Of a stretch of 36,151 nt of DNA, positions 1 through 7,218 are shown piece after piece. The translations under genes were made by a program, and so were the position numbers. A model generated the notes under the pieces. That model made no database searches. It was not told the origin of the DNA and saw only the letters and a list, made by a program, of their open reading frames with translations. The DNA comes from Actinomycetes bacterium (GTDB lineage: Bacteria > Actinomycetota > Acidimicrobiia > Acidimicrobiales > UBA8190). Numbering within the stretch: the first letter of the stretch is position 1; every line of letters begins with the position of its first letter. The stretch is taken from contig JAJZYI010000001.1 in NCBI GenBank assembly GCA_021798135.1, positions 1 to 36,151 of the forward strand, read 5' to 3'.

Positions 1-84
1 GACACCTTCCGGGCCAGCACCACCACCGCGCCGGAACCGGGAGGCGAGTGCACCGGCGGATCCGGCACCCCGCTGCAGCGGTGA
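1..84 (+). CDS. Possible 3' end of an upstream gene (partial)
   Basis: The first frame is open from the window edge and stops at TGA 82-84. It gives 27 residues ending GECTGGSGTPLQR. The tail is low in information and matches no family I recognise. It may be the C-terminus of a gene that begins outside the window, or chance, since GC-rich DNA often stays open this long. From here to the copper operator at 182 I see nothing else. Confidence 0.3.
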   Translation, partial: DTFRASTTTAPEPGGECTGGSGTPLQR

Positions 85-181
85 CGGCGGCGACGGGGCC
101 CAGCAGGCTCGACCAGCCCCCGTGAGCTGGCGCGGTCAGCCCGGCGGCGTGCAGGTCCACCTGCGCCACAGGCTGTAGGAG

Positions 182-196
182 TACCCCCCCAGGGTA
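182..196. promoter_or_regulatory. CsoR-type copper operator at the cop promoter
   Basis: The site reads TACCCCCCCAGGGTA: perfect 5-bp arms TACCC/GGGTA around a C-rich 5-bp centre, the form known for actinobacterial CsoR operators. A good -10 hexamer, TATGAT, lies directly downstream at 197-202, so bound repressor would cover the -10/-35 spacer. No convincing -35 is visible. It sits 38 bp before copZ, in an operon that also encodes CsoR, which supports autoregulated derepression by Cu(I). Confidence 0.8.
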
Positions 197-233
197 TATG
201 ATGAGCGTGTCGGATGGAGCGAGGAGGTCGGCG

Positions 234-437
234 ATGGCCGAGACGATGACCTACACCGTCCCCGGGATGACCTGTGACCACTGCAAGCACGCGGTGTCGA
301 GCGAGCTGGGCTCGGTGCCCGGGGTGGCGGGCGTCGAGGTGGACCTCGAGAGCAAGCTCGTGACCGTGACGGGGGACGACCTCGACGACCGGGCGCTGCG
401 CGCGGCGATCGAGGAGGCGGGCTACGAGGCGGCCTGA
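234..437 (+). CDS. copZ: Copper chaperone CopZ, HMA domain
   Basis: A 67-residue single-domain heavy-metal-associated protein that would carry Cu(I) in the cytosol and hand it to the adjacent CopA pump. The metal site is GMTCDHC near residue 11, a CxxC loop, in the usual small ferredoxin-like fold. The frame is open from an ATG at 198, but that codon overlaps the -10 element. The ATG at 234 has a strong ribosome site (GAGGAGG at 221-227, 6 nt away), so I chose it. The stop overlaps the copA start by one base (TGATG), implying translational coupling. Length is typical for CopZ. Confidence 0.9.
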   Translation: MAETMTYTVPGMTCDHCKHAVSSELGSVPGVAGVEVDLESKLVTVTGDDLDDRALRAAIEEAGYEAA

Positions 438-2653
438 TGGCCGCCACGACCGAGCCCAGGACCGGGGTCGGTGGCGATTCGGCCCCCGGTGGCGGGCGCC
501 AGCACGTCGAGCTGGCCATCTCCGGCATGACCTGCGCGTCGTGCGCGGCCCGGATCGAGAAGCGCCTGAACAAGCTCGACGGGGTCGCCGCGACGGTCAA
601 CTTCGCCAGCGAGCACGCGGCGGTGACGTTCGATCCCGCCCAGGTGGGCGTGGGGGACCTGATCGGGGCGGTGGAGGCCGCCGGCTACGGCGCCGCGCTC
701 CCGGAGGCGGTCACCGACGAGGACCCGGCCCGCCCCTACCGATGGCGGCTGGTGCTGGCCGTGGCCCTGAGCATCCCGCTGGCGGTCTTCGCCTGGGCGT
801 CGGGTTCGCGGCCGCCGGGCTGGGAGTGGGTGTCGATGGTGCTGGCCACGCCCGTCGTCTTCTGGGCCGGCTGGCCATTCCACCGGGCGGCGGCAGCCAA
901 CGCCCGCCACGGCGTGGCCACGATGGACACGCTCATCTCGGTCGGCACCCTCGCCGCGTGGACGTGGTCGACCGTGGTCCTCTCCGCCGGCCTGTCGACC
1001 AGCGTCTACTTCGACACCGCCGGGGCCATCACCGCGCTGATCCTGCTCGGCCGCTACCTGGAGGCGCGGGCCAAGCGCCGTTCCGGTGACGCCATCCGCA
1101 AGCTCCTGGAGCTCGGCGCCAAGGAGGCCCGGGTCCTTCGCGACGGCACGGAGGTCCTGGTGCCCGTCGAGGAGGTGGCCGTCGGCGACCGCTTCGTCGT
1201 GCGGCCCGGCGACAAGGTCGCCACCGACGGGACGGTCGTGTCGGGCACCTCGGCCGTCGACCAGTCGATGCTGACCGGGGAGTCGGTGCCCGTCGAGGTG
1301 GGGCCGGGCGACGCGGTGGCCGGTGCCACGGTCAACGCGTCGGGTCGCCTGGTGGTCGAGGCGACCCGGGTGGGCTCGTCGACGGCGCTGGCCCAGATCG
1401 CCCGCCTGGTGGCCGACGCCCAGGCCGGCAAGGCCCCGGTCCAGCGCCTGGCCGACCGCGTCTCGGCGGTGTTCGTCCCCGTGGTCATCGCCGTCTCGGT
1501 CCTGACGCTGGTCGGCTGGCTCCTCATCGGCGGCGTCGCCACCACCGCCGCGTTCACCGCCGCGGTGGCCGTCATCGTCATCGCCTGCCCGTGCGCCCTG
1601 GGCCTGGCCACCCCGACCGCCCTGATGGTCGGCACCGGGCGGGGCGCGCAGCTCGGCATCGTCATCAAGGGGCCCGAGGTCCTGGAGCAGACCCGCCAGG
1701 TCACCACCGTCGTCCTCGACAAGACCGGCACCCTCACCGAGGGGAGGATGGCCGTGTCCGCCCTCGTCCCCGCCGAAGGGGTCGGCGAGGACGAGCTGCT
1801 GCGCCTGGTCGCCGGCGCCGAGGACCCCAGCGAGCACCCCGTCGCCCTGGCCATCGCCGCCCGCGGCCGCGACCGGCTCGGCTCGCTGCCCGCCGCCGAG
1901 TCGTTCGCGGCCCGGGCCGGGCTCGGGGTCGAGGCCGTGGTCGACGGCCACGCCGTGGTCGTCGGCCGCCCCGGCCTGCTGGCCGACTGGGGGGTCACCC
2001 TCCCCGACGCGTTGGTCGCCGACGTGGCCCGGCTCGAAGCGGGGGGGTCCACGGTCGTGGCGGCCGCCGCCGACGGCCGGGCGCTCGGTCTGGTGGCGGT
2101 GGCGGACCGTGTCAAGGCCACCAGCCGCCAGGCCGTCGCCGACCTCCGCGCCCTGGGGCTGACCCCGGTGCTCCTGACCGGCGACAACGAGGCCACCGCC
2201 CGTGCCGTCGCCGCCCAGGTCGGGATCGACCGCGTCCTCGCCGGCGTCCTCCCCGAGGACAAGGCCCGCGAGGTCGCCCGCCTGCAGGCCGCCGGTGAGG
2301 TGGTGGCCATGGTCGGCGACGGCGTCAACGACGCCCCGGCCCTGGCCCGTGCCGACCTCGGCCTCGCCATCGGCACGGGCACCGACGTCGCCATCGAGGC
2401 GTCCGACCTCACGTTGGTGGCCGGCGACCTGCGCGCCGCGGCGGACGCCATCCGCCTGTCGCGCCGGACGCTGTCGACCATCAAGGGGAACCTGTTCTGG
2501 GCGTTCGGCTACAACGTCGCCGCCATCCCGCTGGCCGTCGCCGGGGTCGTCAACCCCATCGTCGCGGCCGCCGCCATGGCGTTCTCCAGCGTGTTCGTCG
2601 TCACCAACTCGCTGCGGCTGCGGCGGTTCCGGCCCCTCCAGGACCGCCGATGA
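437..2653 (+). CDS. copA: Copper-exporting P1B-type ATPase CopA
   Basis: A 738-residue P-type ATPase that would export Cu(I) across the membrane using ATP. An N-terminal HMA domain carries GMTCASC (Cys33, Cys36). The actuator loop has LTGES, the transport helix has CPC (Cys384-Pro-Cys386), which with the CPCALGLATP context marks the Cu(I) subgroup, and the phosphorylated Asp is D428 in DKTGTLTEG. SEHP and GDGVNDAP (from residue 627) complete the ATP-binding and hinge motifs. All catalytic residues are present and the length is normal. It lies between copZ (1-base overlap) and csoR (4-base overlap, ATGA), a complete copper-efflux operon. Silver export is also possible for this subgroup. Confidence 0.95.
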   Translation: MAATTEPRTGVGGDSAPGGGRQHVELAISGMTCASCAARIEKRLNKLDGVAATVNFASEHAAVTFDPAQVGVGDLIGAVEAAGYGAALPEAVTDEDPARPYRWRLVLAVALSIPLAVFAWASGSRPPGWEWVSMVLATPVVFWAGWPFHRAAAANARHGVATMDTLISVGTLAAWTWSTVVLSAGLSTSVYFDTAGAITALILLGRYLEARAKRRSGDAIRKLLELGAKEARVLRDGTEVLVPVEEVAVGDRFVVRPGDKVATDGTVVSGTSAVDQSMLTGESVPVEVGPGDAVAGATVNASGRLVVEATRVGSSTALAQIARLVADAQAGKAPVQRLADRVSAVFVPVVIAVSVLTLVGWLLIGGVATTAAFTAAVAVIVIACPCALGLATPTALMVGTGRGAQLGIVIKGPEVLEQTRQVTTVVLDKTGTLTEGRMAVSALVPAEGVGEDELLRLVAGAEDPSEHPVALAIAARGRDRLGSLPAAESFAARAGLGVEAVVDGHAVVVGRPGLLADWGVTLPDALVADVARLEAGGSTVVAAAADGRALGLVAVADRVKATSRQAVADLRALGLTPVLLTGDNEATARAVAAQVGIDRVLAGVLPEDKAREVARLQAAGEVVAMVGDGVNDAPALARADLGLAIGTGTDVAIEASDLTLVAGDLRAAADAIRLSRRTLSTIKGNLFWAFGYNVAAIPLAVAGVVNPIVAAAAMAFSSVFVVTNSLRLRRFRPLQDRR

Positions 2654-3057
2654 GCGGCACCGGACGGAGGGGCGCCACGGATCCCGCGGCGGTCGGGGCC
2701 GGACCGGCCGGCCACGGGGCTGCCCCGGCGGGTCGAGGTGCCGTCCGGACCGGCGACGGGGCCGGACCGCCCTACGGCTACGTCGACCACAAGGAGGCGC
2801 TCGTCAACCGGATGCGCCGCATCGAGGGGCAGGCGCGCGGCGTCGAGAAGATGATCACCGAGGACCGCTACTGCATCGACATCCTCACCCAGATCGCCGC
2901 GGTCAACACCGCCCTCGAAGCCGTCGCCGCCATCCTGCTGGAGGACCACGTCAGCCACTGCGTCCGCCACGCGCTCGAATCGGGCGACGAAGCCGTCGCC
3001 GCCGAGAAGACCAAGGAGCTGCTCGAAGCCGTCCAGCGCTTCACCCGCACCCGGTGA
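2650..3057 (+). CDS. csoR: Copper-sensing repressor CsoR
   Basis: A 135-residue all-helical repressor of the CsoR/RcnR family. The core from about residue 43 has RMRRIEGQARGVEKMI and the three Cu(I) ligands Cys75, His100 and Cys104; the 25- and 4-residue spacing equals Cys36/His61/Cys65 of the Mycobacterium tuberculosis protein. The usual role is to bind the promoter when copper is low and leave it when Cu(I) binds. The first ~42 residues are a Gly/Ala/Pro-rich extension not needed for the fold; an internal start is possible, but the ATGA overlap with copA favours this one. Its target is probably the 182-196 palindrome. Confidence 0.93.
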   Translation: MSGTGRRGATDPAAVGAGPAGHGAAPAGRGAVRTGDGAGPPYGYVDHKEALVNRMRRIEGQARGVEKMITEDRYCIDILTQIAAVNTALEAVAAILLEDHVSHCVRHALESGDEAVAAEKTKELLEAVQRFTRTR

Positions 3058-3145
3058 ACCGCCCGTCGGGGGACCGGCTCCCGGCCATGGTCCGCGGGCG
3101 GGCACCGTCACGGCGGGCGCAGGCCGGCCCCCGCTCCTGACCGCC

Positions 3146-3173
3146 GCCCTTCGCCCTTCGCCCTTCGCCCCTC
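3146..3173. repeat. Heptanucleotide microsatellite between csoR and next gene
   Basis: Three exact GCCCTTC units and one variant (GCCCCTC) run in tandem, followed by related GCCCGCC. It lies in the 157-bp gap after csoR and about 40 bp before the next start codon. A loose inverted repeat (CCGCCCG 3059-3065 with CGGGCGG 3095-3101) just behind the csoR stop could aid termination, but its loop is long. Confidence 0.6.
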
Positions 3174-3214
3174 GCCCGCCGCCTTTCCCGCGACCCTATG
3201 GCAGGCTGGTCGGC

Positions 3215-4072
3215 ATGGCGGGCGACGACGGGCCGGACCCCGGGCTCCTCCGGACGGTGCGCGCCTACGGCGCAGCGCACGAGGAGACCTTCGGCGACGT
3301 GCGCTGGGCGGGCGGCCGGCTGGTGGTGTCGTTCACGGCTGACCTCGAGCACCACCGGCGGCGGCTGGCGACGCTGACGGGGGACCCGTCGGCGACGGCC
3401 GTCGAGGCCACGGAGCACACCGGAGCCGAGCTGCGACGGATCGCGGACGAGGTGCGCGAGCGCTACGGTGCCGACCCCCGGCGGGTGCTGCACGGGTGCG
3501 GCCCGGGCACGGCTCGGGTGCGGGCCCGCTTCGAGGACGTTGCCGCCGAGCTGCACGCCCGCTACGGCAGCGCCCTCGACATCACGCTGGGGGCCAAGCC
3601 GTACCCGCCGTCGCGCCTGGGATCGATGGCCGCGGTCCCCGTGCCCGTCTCCACCGGCGACCTCCCCGGCCTGGACGTGGTCTTCGACGTCGGGGATGGC
3701 ACGGTGGCGGCGGGTGACGACCTGCGCGGCGGCGTCGTCCTCACCAACAGCGGCACGGGCCAGCTGCGCTTCGCCACCGGGCTGCTCGTGACGGCCGGCG
3801 TCCGCCGCCCGGGCGCCGGTCACCTCGCCGGCTGGTTCGTCGGCGCCGTTGCCGCGGTTGCCGCCCTCGTCGACCTGGCTCCCGGGGCGTCGGCACGGCT
3901 CGACCTGGTCGTCGGCACGGCGTCGGTCCTGCCCGACACGACCTACCGCGTGCCGCCCGGCACGTACGAGGTCGTGGCCACGATCCCCGCCGACGGGGCG
4001 GTCCTCGTCCGCGTCGGGCCCGCCATCGAGGTGACGCCGCCGGTCACGCCGTCGGGCCCGACGTCGAAATGA
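3215..4072 (+). CDS. Uncharacterised protein with C-terminal beta-rich domain
   Basis: A 285-residue protein I do not recognise. The first ~130 residues are charged and probably helical (HEETFGDVRW, RIADEVRERY). Residues ~145-275 alternate short hydrophobic strands with GDDLRGGVVLTNSGTG and PPGTYEVVATIP, reminiscent of an Ig-like or DUF4232-type beta-sandwich that bounds an added ligand or substituent. No signal peptide or membrane helix is visible, so it is probably cytosolic. A CAGGCT hexamer at 3202-3207 lies 7 nt before the ATG, compatible with a leaderless transcript. The last ~40 coding bases are duplicated just beyond the stop. Codon use resembles the neighbours, so I take it as a real gene. 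Confidence 0.75.
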   Translation: MAGDDGPDPGLLRTVRAYGAAHEETFGDVRWAGGRLVVSFTADLEHHRRRLATLTGDPSATAVEATEHTGAELRRIADEVRERYGADPRRVLHGCGPGTARVRARFEDVAAELHARYGSALDITLGAKPYPPSRLGSMAAVPVPVSTGDLPGLDVVFDVGDGTVAAGDDLRGGVVLTNSGTGQLRFATGLLVTAGVRRPGAGHLAGWFVGAVAAVAALVDLAPGASARLDLVVGTASVLPDTTYRVPPGTYEVVATIPADGAVLVRVGPAIEVTPPVTPSGPTSK

Positions 4073-4112
4073 CGCCGTCAGTGACGCTGCCGGTCACGCC
4101 GTCGGGCCCGCC
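4031..4112. repeat. 50-bp tandem duplication of a gene 3' end
   Basis: Starting at 4031 and again at 4081, a sequence beginning GTGACG(C)CGCCGGTCAC recurs with one mismatch in about 30 bases. The first copy contains the last codons and TGA of the gene ending at 4072; the second lies in the convergent gap before the crotonase-family gene. One of seven gene-end repeats in this window. Confidence 0.75.
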
Positions 4113-4182
4113 GAGCGCCTGACCGCTGGCCGGACGAGCTGATCGGCCGAGGCCGCCATGCCGCCGCGGCCCCTGGTGGACG

Positions 4183-5100
4183 TCATCGCCCGGCCTCCCT
4201 GGCCTGCTCGTCGGCGAGCTCCCGTTCCATCTCGGCGACCGCGTCGCCGTCGGGCACGGGCCCGCCGCCGTCGGGGATGAACCGTCCGGTGTCCCGCCAG
4301 TGCACGGCCGCCGCGAAGCCGTGCTGCTGCGCGAAGTCGACGAACCAGCGGCCCTCGGGCGAGTGCCTAGCGATGCCGTCGAAGAGGACCGCGAGGTTCT
4401 GGGTGGCCTGCAGGCCCATGTTGTCGTACGCCTGGTTGATCATGAGCTTCTGCATGACGAGCTGGTTGACGGGGACGCCGGCCATCCGGTCGACCAGCCG
4501 CTCGACGGTGTCGCCGAGGTCGGCTTCGGGCACGGCGTCGAGCACGAGCCCCCACGCCTTGGCCTGCACGCCGTCGATGGTGTCGCCGGTGAGCAGCATG
4601 CGCTTGGCGCGCTCTGCGCCGAGGCGGTAGACCCACATCGCGGTCGTGGGGCAGCCCCAGACGCGAGCCGGCATGTAGCCGATCCTGGCGTCCTCGGCCA
4701 TCACGACGAGGTCGCACGACAGGGCGATGTCGCTCCCGCCGGCCACGGCGTAGCCGTGCACCTTGGCGACCGTGGGCTTCGGCGAGCGCCACAGCGACAG
4801 GAAGTGGTCGGTGTTGGCCTTCATGAGGCGGAAGTCCGTGATCGGGTCCCAGACCTCCCCCTGGTGCCCGGCGCCTCCCTCTGCGTAGAGCTTCAGGTCG
4901 TAGCCCGCGCAGAACGCTCTGCCCTCCCCCTGGAGCACGATGACCCGGACCGAGGCGTCGGCGTTGGCGGCGGCGACGGCGCCGCTGATCTCGCCACCCA
5001 TCTCCGCGGTGATCGCGTTCAACCGCTCCGGACGGTTCAGGGTGATGTAGGCGCGGTGGTCGCGCACCTCGTAGCGGATGGTCCTGCCGCTGAACGTCAT
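4183..5100 (-). CDS. Crotonase/enoyl-CoA hydratase family protein lacking both catalytic Glu
   Basis: A 305-residue crotonase-fold protein, a family that works on acyl-CoA thioesters. The N-terminal LNRPERLNAI, the oxyanion-hole part GRAFCAGYDL (from residue 61) and GYAVAGGSDIALSCDLVV (from residue 116) are clear. The two glutamates of classical hydratases (Glu144 and Glu164 of the rat enzyme) fall on Asp124 and Ala145 here, so simple hydration is doubtful; isomerase, hydrolase or another crotonase reaction is possible. The ATG at 5100 has GAGGAG upstream; the frame is open beyond it but that stretch is not crotonase-like. It is convergent with the upstream hypothetical gene and divergent from sqdB. 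Confidence 0.88.
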   Translation of the reverse strand: MTFSGRTIRYEVRDHRAYITLNRPERLNAITAEMGGEISGAVAAANADASVRVIVLQGEGRAFCAGYDLKLYAEGGAGHQGEVWDPITDFRLMKANTDHFLSLWRSPKPTVAKVHGYAVAGGSDIALSCDLVVMAEDARIGYMPARVWGCPTTAMWVYRLGAERAKRMLLTGDTIDGVQAKAWGLVLDAVPEADLGDTVERLVDRMAGVPVNQLVMQKLMINQAYDNMGLQATQNLAVLFDGIARHSPEGRWFVDFAQQHGFAAAVHWRDTGRFIPDGGGPVPDGDAVAEMERELADEQAREAGR

Positions 5101-5400
5101 GCTCTGGCTCCTCGTGGCTCGGACGACCGGTGTCCCTCGGTCGCAGTCTGGTCCGGGACCCGTCGCCGCGCCCGGTGGCTCGTGGCGCACGTCGAGCCCG
5201 GCGGCGAGGTGCTCGACGACCGGTCGCCGCGCCCGGAGCTCGTGACCGCCGGCAGGGTTCGCCGGCCAGACGGGATCCTGTGGGTTCGCTGTGAAATCTG
5301 CCGCTTGTGACCTTCGACCCTTTGGTCCGGCGCGGCATCGGACCACGCTGAGTCCGTCGGAGACCCGATGTCTCGGGCGGGCCGAGAGGAGAAGACCGTC
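5101..5400. other. Divergent intergenic region, crotonase gene/sqdB
   Basis: A 300-bp gap between two divergent starts, so both promoters should lie here. I see no convincing -35/-10 pair. A 14-bp direct repeat GTCGCCGCGCCCGG occurs at 5162 and 5223 (61 bp apart), each in a slightly longer similar context. Frames open through the gap do not look coding. Confidence 0.4.
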
Positions 5401-6585
5401 ATGCGCATACTCGTCCTCGGAGGTGACGGCTACCTGGGCTGGCCCACGGCACTGCACCTCTCAGCGGTCGGCCACGACGTCGGCGTGGTCGACAACTTCG
5501 CCCGCCGTCGCTACGACGACGAGCTCGGCACGACGTCCCTGGTGCCCATCGCCTCGCTGGCGCGGCGCATCGCCGCCTGGCGCGCGGAGTCCGGGCACTC
5601 GCTGGAGAGCTACGTCGGTGACCTCACCGACCCGGTGTTCGTCCACCAGACGGTCCGGCGGTTCGGGCCCGAAGCCGTGGTGCACTTCGCCGAGCAGCGC
5701 TCCGCGCCGTACTCCATGGTCGACCAGGCCCACGCCGTGTACACCCAGACGAACAACGTGGTCGGCACCCTCAACGTCCTGTTCGCCATCGCCGAGCTGG
5801 ACCCGGCGATCCACCTGGTGAAGCTCGGTTCGATGGGGGAGTACGGCACGCCCGACATCGACATCGAGGAGGGGTGGCTCGAGGTGCACCACAAGGGTCG
5901 CACCGACCGGATGCTCTACCCCAAGCGGCCCGGGTCCTTCTACCACCTGTCGAAGGTCCACGACAGCCACAACCTGGAGTTCGCCTGCCGCGTGTGGGGC
6001 TTGGCCGCCACCGACCTCAACCAGGGCATCGTCTACGGGCAGGAGACCGAGGAGACCCGGGGGCACCGGGACCTGCTCACGCGGTTCGACTACGACGCCG
6101 TCTTCGGGACCGTCCTGAACCGCATGGTGGTCCAGGCCGCCTGCGACCACCCGCTCACCGTGTACGGGAGCGGCGGGCAGACCCGGGGCATGCTCGACAT
6201 CCGTGACACGGTCGAGTGCATCAGGCTGGCCTGCGAGCACCCGGCCGCGCCCGGGGAGTTCCGGGTGTTCAACCAGTTCACGGAGGAGTTCTCGGTCCGG
6301 GCGATCGCCTCCATGATCCAGGCGGCGGCCGGTGACGGCGTGCGCGTCCAGACGGTCCCGAACCCCCGCGTCGAGGCAGAGGACCACTACTACCATGCCG
6401 CGCACTCGGCGCTCCTGGATCTGGGGCTGCAGCCGCACCACCTGCAGGACACGCTCGTCGAGTCGCTCCTCGCCATCGCCCGCCGTCACCGCAGCCACGT
6501 CGACCCCAGCCTGTTCGAGCCGAGCGTGCAGTGGCGGTCGACGGCCAGCCCCGTCGGCCCGCGGGCGTCGGAGTTCGTGGCATGA
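5401..6585 (+). CDS. sqdB: UDP-sulfoquinovose synthase
   Basis: A 394-residue extended short-chain dehydrogenase of the SQD1/SqdB type, which makes UDP-sulfoquinovose from UDP-glucose and sulfite. The NAD fold starts GGDGYLGWPTALHL. SQD1 signatures follow: HFAEQRSAPYSM, KLGSMGEYGTPDIDIEEG, FYHLSKVHDSHN with Tyr181 and Lys185 of YxxxK, ATDLNQGIVYG, YDAVFGTVLNRM, GGQTRGMLDIRDTV and PNPRVEAEDHYYHA. The catalytic Thr of plant SQD1 (Thr145) is Ser144 here, a conservative change. I chose the ATG at 5401 because AGGAG at 5387-5391 precedes it and the fold starts at once. It overlaps the next gene by 4 bases. No sulfoquinovosyltransferase is adjacent. The product could feed sulfolipid or a sulfated glycan, as archaeal Agl3 does. 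Confidence 0.93.
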   Translation: MRILVLGGDGYLGWPTALHLSAVGHDVGVVDNFARRRYDDELGTTSLVPIASLARRIAAWRAESGHSLESYVGDLTDPVFVHQTVRRFGPEAVVHFAEQRSAPYSMVDQAHAVYTQTNNVVGTLNVLFAIAELDPAIHLVKLGSMGEYGTPDIDIEEGWLEVHHKGRTDRMLYPKRPGSFYHLSKVHDSHNLEFACRVWGLAATDLNQGIVYGQETEETRGHRDLLTRFDYDAVFGTVLNRMVVQAACDHPLTVYGSGGQTRGMLDIRDTVECIRLACEHPAAPGEFRVFNQFTEEFSVRAIASMIQAAAGDGVRVQTVPNPRVEAEDHYYHAAHSALLDLGLQPHHLQDTLVESLLAIARRHRSHVDPSLFEPSVQWRSTASPVGPRASEFVA

Positions 6586-7217
6586 CGATCGCGGAGCGCC
6601 TGCCGGTCGCCGCGCGGCGGGTCGGGGCGCACCAGGGCGGGGCGCACCAGGGCGGGGCGCCGCAGGGCGGGGCGCCGCAGGGCGGGGCGCCGCAGGGCGG
6701 GGCGCAACAGGGCGGGGCGAGGCGGGGCGACGCGGGACCCGCCTCCGCCGGCCTCGCTGCCGCCCGGGTCGGGCGGTGGTGGCGGTACGCGGTGACGTCG
6801 GCCGTCGCCACGGGCGTCAGCGAGACGACCCTGCTGGTGGTGTACGGCCTGCACCTCGCCGCCGCCTCGTGGGCGGCCGTGCTCGCCAGCCTGGCGGGGA
6901 CGGTGCCGTCGTACGCGATGAGCCGCTACTGGATCTGGCCCGAAGCCGACCGGCAGCGGCCCGGCCGGCAGGCGGTCGCCTACTGGGTCGTGGCGCTCGT
7001 GAGCCTCGGCGTCTCGAGCGTCGCGACCGGCATCGCCGGCGCCAACGCGCCGGGTGCGGGAGCGGCGCGGCTCGCCGTGGTCGGCCTGGCGTACGTCGGG
7101 ACCTATGGCGGGCTGTGGGTGGCGAAGTTCGTCGTCTACCAGCGGTTCCTGTTCCGCCCGGCGAGGGTGCCGGTGGCGAGCGCCCTGCCCGGTGGCGCCG
7201 CCGACCGCCGCCCGTGA
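6582..7217 (+). CDS. GtrA-family polytopic membrane protein
   Basis: A 211-residue protein whose residues ~65-205 form the four-helix GtrA domain (RWWRYAVTSAVATGVS, LAGTVPSYAMSRYWIW, GTYGGLWVAKFVVYQRFLF). GtrA proteins are thought to help move or present polyprenyl-linked sugars for surface glycan modification. The 50 residues before the first helix are low complexity, including seven GA(H/P/Q)QG pentads. The ATG overlaps the sqdB stop (ATGA), so the two are probably cotranslated, which suggests handling of a sulfoquinovose-containing precursor (inference). The GH5 gene follows within 1 base. Confidence 0.85.
   Translation: MTIAERLPVAARRVGAHQGGAHQGGAPQGGAPQGGAPQGGAQQGGARRGDAGPASAGLAAARVGRWWRYAVTSAVATGVSETTLLVVYGLHLAAASWAAVLASLAGTVPSYAMSRYWIWPEADRQRPGRQAVAYWVVALVSLGVSSVATGIAGANAPGAGAARLAVVGLAYVGTYGGLWVAKFVVYQRFLFRPARVPVASALPGGAADRRP
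6624..6728 (+). repeat. In-frame 15-bp tandem repeat in the gtrA-like gene
   Basis: Seven consecutive 15-bp units related to GGGGCGCCGCAGGGC, in register with the reading frame, encode GAHQG twice, GAPQG three times, then GAQQG and GARRG. They build a flexible, Gln-rich cytoplasmic N-terminus before the first membrane helix. Copy number may vary between strains. Confidence 0.9.
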
Positions 7218-7218
7218 G

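Noticed and set aside
136..600. Minus-strand frame opposite copZ/copA
   Set aside because: It is a shadow of the copper genes; the product is Pro/Arg/Ser-rich without a recognisable domain.
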